Shown here piece after piece: positions 35,901 through 45,100 of a DNA stretch of 64,000 bases. The stretch comes from Flavobacterium sp. J27 (GTDB lineage: Bacteria; Bacteroidota; Bacteroidia; Flavobacteriales; Flavobacteriaceae). The translations under genes were made by a program, and so were the position numbers. The number at the start of each line of letters is the position of its first letter. The stretch's first letter is position 1. The notes beneath the pieces are model-generated. The model was not told the DNA's origin. It saw only the letters and a program-made list of their open reading frames with translations, and searched no databases. Location of the stretch: positions 126,611-190,610 of the forward strand of contig NZ_PJQW01000005.1 of assembly GCF_004303025.1 (NCBI RefSeq), read 5' to 3'.

Positions 35901-36082
35901 CATTTATTAAACAAGTAGTGTCTGAAGGTGGAACAAGTGTAAACCAGTTCTACAATATTTATGACGGAACGTATTATGTATTCTTAGGAAAATTCGATGA
36001 ATTAACGCCTGCAACAAACGAATTGAAGAAACGAGGAACAAAGTCGTACAACAAAAAAATGAAGATTGTTCAGGTACAATAA
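32951..36082 (+). CDS. sprD: Gliding motility protein SprD: PorP/SprF barrel, long charged helix, SPOR-like end
   Basis: A 1043-residue protein starting at a TTG (32951); the TTG is needed to keep the signal peptide (CLFFTTAFSQ). Residues about 20-310 are a PorP/SprF-family outer-membrane barrel. Residues about 336-730 are made of decapeptide units of the AEKDRLAKEQ type, predicted to form a long charged helix. After a second helical stretch, the last about 75 residues (YYMVLGKFKDTKQRD; YYVFLGKFDE) look like a SPOR domain, which binds peptidoglycan glycan. It sits between sprC and sprB. Name follows synteny with F. johnsoniae. Confidence 0.85.
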   Translation: MKSKYLSVILCLFFTTAFSQENAYTSFDVSLNNSIRLNRFLINPTFSFVREVAPTINLVNKRQWVRFDDAPVTYLINYQGRLSNESRFGIGAYSQTIGAFKNTGGILNYAINVPLQKEANFTFGLNAYFSSNNFDINKVITESPEPLLANATATTIISVKPGVNLNFNNFDIGITADNIISYNLTTSESVQENKSTSFSGHLMYTKELDSYYNILDGANFSTMLRAQSSNGDTGLGANFLLDQKEMGWVEAGYNTLYGANAGVGVAISNKFLIGYAYNLSINNSLFFGSSHEFSLSYRFDDYDNAFNYRKRAQKIRERNAKKKGAVNTTFAKLEQERIDKAKAEKEKRAKEKAENDRLAQLERERLAALAEAEKERLAKEQAERDRLAALSQAEQAEKDRLAALAQAEKDRLAKEQAERDRLAALAQAEKDRLAKEKAEKDRLERLARQKAENDKIAKENAEIDRLAKENAEKDRLAREQAEKDRLAREQAEKDRLAKEQAEKDRLAREQAEKDRLAKEQAEKDRLAREQAEKDRLAKEQAEKDRIAKEQAEKDRLAREQAEKDRLAKEQAEKDRLAREQAEKDRLAKEQAEKDRLAKEQAEKDRLAREQAEKDRLAKEQAEKERLAREQAEKDRLAKEQAEKDRLAREQAEKDRLAKEQAEKDRLAREQAEKDRLAKEQAEKDRLAREQAEKDRLAKEQAEKDRLAREQAEKDRLAKEQAEKDRLAREQATNAKLSVGEKISNIESKLNISNKLLDDYKSDIEERTKRSDELIKSLDSLVKERDLDLKAFIGEDDPNYKGPARKFVSTTQQNAQLNALKSQISNNKKVFDDLIFDFENANRARLNELKQSGLNSEEAKQLNDYYQTVLDDLKNKKQKYIDLEKMADLKIQQINAAKEEERQRRIKKAQYDSEQQRIEKDQNNLESIKNAASTGQNAQGQEVSGNLLDDEPVTNDIPIVKKMNNVASGYYMVLGKFKDTKQRDAFIKQVVSEGGTSVNQFYNIYDGTYYVFLGKFDELTPATNELKKRGTKSYNKKMKIVQVQ
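34351..35140 (+). repeat. Tandem 30-bp coding repeat (60-bp higher-order) in sprD
   Basis: About 25 near-identical 30-bp units encode AEKDRLAREQ or AEKDRLAKEQ. The two forms mostly alternate, giving a 60-bp higher-order period, with synonymous variants (GCA/GCT, CAA/CAG) shuffled between units. A degenerate version extends upstream to about 33960. All units stay in frame. Confidence 0.95.
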
Positions 36083-36145
36083 GTTAAATGTTAATTTTAT
36101 ATTAAAATTTTTTATTACTTTTAGTGGTCTTAAAATCTAAAAACT

Positions 36146-39100
36146 ATGAAACATAAAATTACCCTACTAAGGAAAATAGTCTTTCTCACCTTGTTTTTGG
36201 TGAGTTCCGCTATTTTTGGCCAGAATTTCGTGCCATTTGCTCTCCCTCCAGCCGGACCGAGCGGAGTACAACCCTCCTTTCAAGGACTAAAAGGAAATAT
36301 GCTTCAAATAGGAAATAATATCCTAAATAGGCAATCTAATTCCCAAAGTCCAAACAATGCATATAATGGAACAGGGAATAATAATGGTACAAACATGCAG
36401 TATATAGATATTGATGGAGATGCCTCAACTTTCAATTCTACAACAGCAGATTTAACTATTCCTGTTGCTAATGCAGGTTGTTACCAAATTAGATATGCTG
36501 GTTTATATTGGTCAGGTGTTTACAATCCTAATAACATTGGAAACGAAGTAGACAGATCAAAATTAGGCGACATCAAATTTAAAATGCCTGGTGGTAATTA
36601 TATAGATATTACAGGTAGTCAAAATATTATTTTTGATACCTATACCGTAAATCAAGCAGTATCTAGTAATAATTATGGATATGCTGCTTATTATGATGTA
36701 ACCGATTTGGTCCAATCTTTACCAGATGCAAATGGAACTTATGGTGTTGGAAATATCCAAGCAGGTTTAGGCGATAACACTTCTGGAGGATGGAATTTAA
36801 TTATTGTTTATGAAGATCCTTTAACCACGGCAAAAAATATAGACATTTTCAGTGGTTTTAGTAATATCAGAAGTGGAGACCCACCATTAGATATTCCTAT
36901 TTCTGGATTTAATTCTATTCCTATTGGTCCTGTTAGAGCGCAATTAGGTTTTGCTGCACTTGAAGGGGATAGAGCTTATACTGATGATCGTCTAAGAATT
37001 AATGGTACTAGTATGACCGTTGGTACTAGACCAGCAAACAACTTCTTCAACTCTACAATTAATGATATCAATGGCGCTTATACCGCTAGAAACATTAACA
37101 GTTCTAATTTATTAGGTTTTGATGCTGGTATTATTAATGTAGCTAACCCTGGAAATTCTGTTATTGCGAATAGTGCTACAAATGCTACTATTAGGTTGGA
37201 AACAAACAATGATTCCTACGTTTATTATATGAATGCATTTGCTATTGAAGTAATTCAACCGCAAATTAATTTAGTTAAAGTCGTTCGGGATTTAGCAGGA
37301 AATGATATTGGGAACACCACAGTCGCTTTAGGCCAAGAAATTTATTATGATTTAGATTTCCAAAATATTGGTAACGACGATGCTACTAATTTTACTATAG
37401 TAGATCAATTACCTATCAATGTTACTTTCTTACCAGCAGATATCATTGTACCAGCTGGAGTAACTTACACATTTGCTCCCCCACCTTCAAATACGCTAAC
37501 CTTTACTATTCCAAATAGTTTAGTTACTGAATTTGGTGCAAATTATCAAATTAGAATTAGGGTTAGAGTAGCCGAAAATTGTTATGATTTAAGAGATGCC
37601 TGTTCTAACGAAATTACGAATATTGCTTATAAAACATATTATAGTTCAACATCAGGAAATATTGTTGAAAATCAACAACCAAGTGCCTCAGGTATAGACG
37701 CTTGTTTATTCCCAACTCCAGGTGCTACAAACTTTATTGCTGATATTGATGATTGTACCTTTGAATCAGAAGAAATTTTATGTGGTTCTTCAGTAACTCT
37801 TGTTGCAGGAAGTGGATATGAGTCTTATCAATGGCATAGCGGTTCACCTCCTACTGCTGGAAATGTAATTTCAGGTGCTACGAATCAATCCTATGTAGCC
37901 ACTACAACGGGAACTTATAGTGTGGTTAATACTGCTCCAGCACCATGTTTATCCATTGTGGAGACTTTTAATGTAATTGATTTTAATGGAGTGGCACCTA
38001 ATCCAGTAATTCCTTATGCTGATCAAGTAGATATTTGTCCAATAGACGGTTCTGAATTACCAAAAATATTTTTATGTGGAGCTTCAGATAGCCAATTAAT
38101 TGAATCTGGAATTTTAAATGCACAATCAATAGTTTGGGAAGTTATAACTGGTACAACGCTTTGCGAGGATGGAAATCCTATTCCACCAGATGATCCAAGA
38201 AGTCCAACTACATGTCCTGATACTAGAGAATGTGTTACTTGGGGTTCTGCTGGACCAAACGGACCTAATTTTAATGCGGTTGATGCTGGAGAATATAGAG
38301 TAACGATTACTTTCCAAAACGGATGTTTTAGAACATACTATTTTAATGTATATAAAAACTTATTTACCCCAACAGTAGTTGCAACAGATGAAATTTGTAC
38401 AACTCCTGGAACTATTACTGTAAATGGAGTACCTCCTACAGGATATGAATTTAGTATTACTAGTGCAACTGGACCTTGGCAACAAAATGATAATGTTTTT
38501 GATAATGTTGCAGCAGGTACTTATACAGTATATGTACAACAAATAGGTGGAGGTGTAGGAAATTGTTTATTCACTATTCCTAATGTAGTTGTAAATACTA
38601 GAGATTTTACAGTAGATGTTATCGTAGAGGATGCATTATGTAATGGTGATAAAGGAGAAATACGTGTTCAAGTAAATAATGCAGATCCACAATATACTTA
38701 TGAATTATTGTTGGGCGGAAATCCTTTTGATTCTGCTGGCCCAATAGATACAAATGATTATACATTTTCAAATTTAAATGCTGGAAATTATACTTTAAAT
38801 GTATCTACTACTGACGGTTGTACTTATACACAAAATATTACTATTTCTGATCCACCTCTATTAACAGTATCTGGTGCAGTAACTATTCCTCTTACATGTG
38901 AGAACGGAGAAATTACATTGTATCCAGTTGGAGGTACACCACCTTATATTTATCAAATCAGTGGAGATCCAGATTTATATTCTGTACCAAATTTTGTAAT
39001 TACTACAGCTGGAACATATGACTTTACAGTTACTGATAGTAATAACTGTACAGCTCAAACAACTGTAACAATTGATGCAATACCTGCACCTGAATATACG

Positions 39101-42100
39101 GTTACTTATACAGATGTATTATGTAATGGCGGTGCAACTGGAGAAATTGTATTTAATGTTACAAATACGAATGGATATACTATATTATATAGTATAAATA
39201 ATGGAGGGAATTATTATTCAAACCCAGTATTCTCAAATTTAGTAGCTGGAACATACGAAGCTTTAATTCAATACTCTTTAAATGGTACAGTTTGTCCAAT
39301 TAATCCTGTAGCACAAACTATTACTATAGATGAACCAGCTAATGCCGTTGAGGCTTCAGCAGGTGTTTCTGAATTAGCAGGTTGTGGACCTAATGGTGAA
39401 GGAATGGTAAGAATTACGAATCCTCAAGGTGGTAGTGGTTCTTATGAGTATAGTTTTGACGGTGGTTTAACTTGGATTACTTCAAATGAATCTTATGTAC
39501 CTGCAGGAACTCATACAGTATGTATCAGAGATGCCAATTCAACAACTTGTACTTCATGTTATGAAGTAACGCTAGATCCGGCACCTCAAGATCCAACAAT
39601 TACGGTTGATGATCCCGATTATAATTGTGATGGAACTGCTACTACAACAGTGACTGTTAATAATAATGGTGGAAATTTTGCGTACACCTATTTACTAGAT
39701 GGTAATCCAAATACAAATACTCCTGAAAACGTTTTTGTAAATGTACCATGTGGTCCTCATACTGTTACAGTTCAATATCAAACATTAAACATTCCTACAT
39801 ATAGTGATTTATTAAGAGAAGATTTTGGATCTGGTGCAAATACTACAACACCAGGTATTGCAGCTGCTTATTGTTGGAATAATCAACCTTACCCTGCTTC
39901 TACACCTTGTGGAAATAATACTATCCCAGGTTATTCAACTGTTTGTGGGTCATATACAATAGAAGATAATCAATATGATGTTACTAGAGCAATTATACCT
40001 AATAATTGTAACTGGTATCCGTATAGAGATCATACTCAAGTTTTAACTGGAGTTCCAGATCCTAATGGAAGATTCTTGGCTATTAATATTGGTTCTGCTG
40101 CAGGTAACTATGGTATTTTATACAGTAAAGTAATTAATAGTGTTTTACCTAATCAACCCGTTTTAGTTGACCTTTATGTTGCTAATCTATTGAATGCTGG
40201 TGTTGCTGGTGCCGACCCTGATTTTATTTTAGAATTAGTTGATCCTTCAGGAACAGTTGTAGCTTCTCAAGCAACGGGTATCATCGATAATGTAACTGAT
40301 GGATGGCAATTTCAAACATTGTCATTAAATCCAGGTAATAATACAACTTTAACTTTTAACATTCGTTCAGGTAGTATATTATATGGTGGTAATGATGCAG
40401 CTATAGATGATATTTATGTACGTCAAGAGCCTATTGCTTGTATTACTGAAGTTGAATTCCCAATATTAATAGATTGTAACCAAGCGTTTACAGCTCAAAT
40501 TACTAGTTTTAGTGATGTAAGTTGTAATGGTGCTAATGATGGTCAAATTACTATTGCAGCTCAGAATTTTGATCCGACTAATGGATTCTATTACACAATA
40601 ACAAACTCTAGTGGTGTAGTAACTGGACCAACAAATTCTACTACTTCACCTGTAACAATATCAGGGTTAGCTGCTGATACTTATACAATAGATATTCAGT
40701 ATGATTTATCATCTACACCATGTACATTCCCATTTACTCAAACTATTGGTCAACCAAATGCATTAGTTGCTAATGCCGTTTTATCTAGTCCAGCAACATG
40801 TTTAAATGGAGGTACAATTACAGCTTCTGCTTCAGGTGGAACACCAAATTATCAATATGAATTACAAGATGGCTCAGGAAATACTTTAGTTGCTTTTAGT
40901 GCAAACAATGTTTTCTCTAACCTTACACCAGGTGATTATATTGTAGTAGTTCAAGACGCACTACTATGTACTGATCCAATTGATGTGGCTATTAATATAC
41001 CTGCTCCAACTACTCCAACGGCAATAATTGATCCAACTTCAGATTTATGTTATGATGGAACAAATGGTGCAACTATTGTTGTAACTGCTTCAGGAGGTGT
41101 TGCTCCTTATACATATAGTATCAATGGTAGTACTTTTGGCACTAATAATACATTTACAGTCACTCCAGGTTCTTACACTATTATTGTAAGAGATGATTAT
41201 GGTTGTGAAGTTACATTATCAACTGTAACTATTGCACCTGAGTTAACAGCTAATGCTGTATTAACTAATGGATTAGATTGTTCTGCTTCACCAGACGCAG
41301 ATATTGATGTAACTATTAATGGAGGAACTTCAAACTTTACTTATGAAGTATTATTCAATACGGTTTCTTTAGGTACATTCCCTGTAACTGGAAATACATT
41401 TACTTATACAACCGCTAATGCCGGAAACTATCAGTTTATTATTACAGATGCTATAGGTTGTTCCGTTACTACAAGTACAGTTACAGTTACACCACTACCT
41501 GTTTTAAATGCTCCTGTAGCAACACAAACGGCGTTCAACTTGTGTAATGGTGATACAAACGGCGCTTTCACAGTAACTGCTTCGGGCGGATTGCCTCCTT
41601 ATACTTATGATATAGGAAGTGGTTTTACAACAAATAATAATTTTACAGGATTGACAGCAGGAACCTATACGGTTACAGTTATGGATGCTAATTCTTGTAC
41701 TCAAACGACAACAATTACCCTAACTGAACCTGACCCAATTAACTTTACAATTAATGAAACAGATATTCAATGTGGTGCATCAGGTACTGAACCAGGATCA
41801 ATAGATGTTACTAATGTTACTGGTGGTACGTTACCTTATGTTTATAATATTGATAATTCTACAGGAACTTTTAGTGACACTTATACTGCAGCAGCAGGAG
41901 AAGATTATTCTTTTGCAATTTTAAACTTTGGAATTTATACTGTTGAAGTTGTAGATGCAAACGGATGTGTTTTAGTTCAAAACAATATTAGCATTGCGTC
42001 ACCGCCTAACAGTTTAGATATCAATATTACTTTTACTCCAGTTGACTGTACTTCTGGAGGTGTAGCTACAGTTTGTGTAAATACTGCAGTAGTGGGAGGA

Positions 42101-45100
42101 CCATATCATTTTGCTATTTATCAAGATTTAGCACCTAATGTTCCTCCATATCCAACATACCCTGGTCCAGAATATCAAGATGCAGATGTATCTGATCCAA
42201 CTGGGCTATGTTCTACTTTTACAAACTTAATTCCTGGAGTAACATATAGTTTCATTGTTTATGATGAAAGTACGAATTGTTATTATTTCCAAACAGCTGA
42301 TGGGCCAATACCAACACTTTCAAATATTACATCTACAGTTACTCCTCACAATGTAACCTGTACAGGTGCGGATGATGGAAGCGTATCATTTACAATTGAT
42401 GGATATTCAGGAACAAGTGTAGATTATCAAATTTACTTAGCATTAAACAATACTCCTGTTGGATCATTAGGAAATGTTCCTACTCCAGGAAGCGGTCCTG
42501 TAACAGTAAATAATTTTGGAACATTACCTCCAGGTCAATATTTTATTCTATTTACTGAAATTGGAGGTACAAACAACGGATGTACACAAACATCAGTTAA
42601 CTTTACAATTTCTGAATCAGCTGTATTATTATCAGTTACAGCTGCTGTAACGCATAATGATAATTTATGTGCTGAAGCTGGACAAATTACGGTAACTGGA
42701 TCAAATGGTACACCGCCATACTCATATCAAATTGTTCCTGCTGGTGACCCAGCTCCAACAGTTTGGCCAGGTCAAACGGCTAATGTATTTAATAATTTAC
42801 CAGGTGGATCGTATGACGTATATATTCAGGATGCAAATGGATGTATCCAACCATTTACAAATGTATCTGTACCAACAGATACTAGTCCAGATATAACAGT
42901 TACTTTAGACCCTACTACTTTATGTAATCCAACAGAAGGTAATTATAGTATTGTTGTAGCTACTAATGTAGCTGTTGGAATTCCTCCATTTACATATAGT
43001 GTTGATGGAAGTGCTTTTGCAACTCAGGCTTCCAATCCATTCACCATTTCTGGTTTAAATTCAGGTACACATACCGTAACAATCAGAGATGCAAATGGTT
43101 GTACTGAAACTGAAACAATTACTATTTATCCACCACTAAATACAACTATTACACCATCCGTTGCTGCCACAGGAAATTGTGGTGTTAGTGATGGTATAAT
43201 TACAGTTAACGCTGCTGGTGGTTCTGGCAGTTACACGTATACTATTTCACCAAATGGAGCACCTATAACGCAATCGGGTAATGTGTTTTCTAATGTTCCT
43301 GCTGGTTCATATACAGTAACTATTACTGATAATACAACAGGATGTTTTATAACTTCTAATGTTACATTAGAACAACCTACGAATCCTTCTGTGACAAATA
43401 CAGTTATTGATGTAACTTGTAATGGTGCTGCAAATGGAATGATAACCATAAACTTAACGGGTTCTAACCCAGATCCAGTATACACTTATGAAATAACAGC
43501 TGGACCAGTAACTTTCCCTGCTCAAACAACAAATGTGTTTAATAATTTACCTGCGGGTACTTACACAGTTGTAATTACTTCTGGTAGAGGCTGTACTACA
43601 ACCTTAAACATAGATGTTAATGAGCCTGCTGCTATAGTTGTACCTGCTCCTACTGTAACTGAATTTGCTTGTAATGCAGGCACAAATACAGTGAATAATG
43701 CTTCCATTGTGGTAAGTGGCATAACAGGAGGTTCAGGTACGTATATTAATTATGTGTTTATTAATAGCGCAACGAATGTTGTACTTCAATCAGGTACAAA
43801 TAATACGTATTTAGAATCTAATGTAGCTGGTGGATCGTATACTATTAATGTATACGATAACAATGGGTGTTTAGGTACTACAACAGCTACAATAGCACCA
43901 TTTATTCAAATATCTAATCCAACAGTATCAGTTACAAATGCTATAACATGTACTAATACTGAAGATATAACAATCAACGTCACTACAACCGGTGGTACTC
44001 CAGCAACTTTAGTTTATACTGTTACTGGTTATCCAAGCAATGCAACACCATACAATGTAACTCAGACCAATAATCCAAACTTTACAGGATTAACTATTGG
44101 TAGTTATGATATTTTTGTTGAAAATGCAACGACTGGTTGTATTGTTCAAACGATACATTATGTATTTAATCCAAATACATTTATTATTACAGCAACTGTT
44201 GATAATAATGTAACTTGTTTTGGAGGTACTGATGGAACGGTAAGTTTTACATTTATTGATCAAAATGTAACACCAACAAATGACGCTGGTCCCTTTAGTT
44301 ATCAAATTTTAGATTCAGGTAACAATGTTGTTACATCTGGGAATAGTCCTACGGCTGGACCATTTACAGTAAACAATTTAGCGGCTGGTGTTTATCAATT
44401 AGTAGCAACATTAACGAATAGTCCTTATTGTCCTGCTACTACAAGCTTTACTATTACGCAACCAACGACTGCATTAAGTATATCAACATCAAGTACCCCT
44501 ATTACTTGTAATCCAGGCAATGATGGTACAATTTCAGCTGTTGGTTCTAATGGATGGGGAGCACCTTACGAATATCAAATACAAGGCCCAGGGGTAACAC
44601 CTACTTGGTCAAGTAATGCATACTTTACTGGATTAGGTGCTGGAACTTACACAGTAAGTGTTAGAGATAATATCGGATGTGTTGTTTCATCTGATGTTAC
44701 ATTGGTTAATCCAACTCCTATTACTGCTACTATTAGTGTAGCGCCAACTGCATTATTATGTGTAGGTGATACTAATGCAACAATTACTGTTTCAGGAACT
44801 ACAGGTGGTTTTGGAAGTGGCTATTTATACATTTTAAATAATGTTACTACAGGAAATACATCTGCGCCACAAACTAGTAATATATTCACCAATATTGGAG
44901 CAGGTACTTATAATGTAACTATAACAGATTCATTTAACTGTACCTTTACAACAACTGATGTAACAATTACTGAGCCAGCTGATCAAGTAGAAGGAACATT
45001 GGCTCAGATATATAATCCAACTTGTCAAACAGACGCAATTTTAGAACTTACTGCTACAGGAGGTACGGCACCTTATAGTTACAGTAATTCACAAAGTGGA

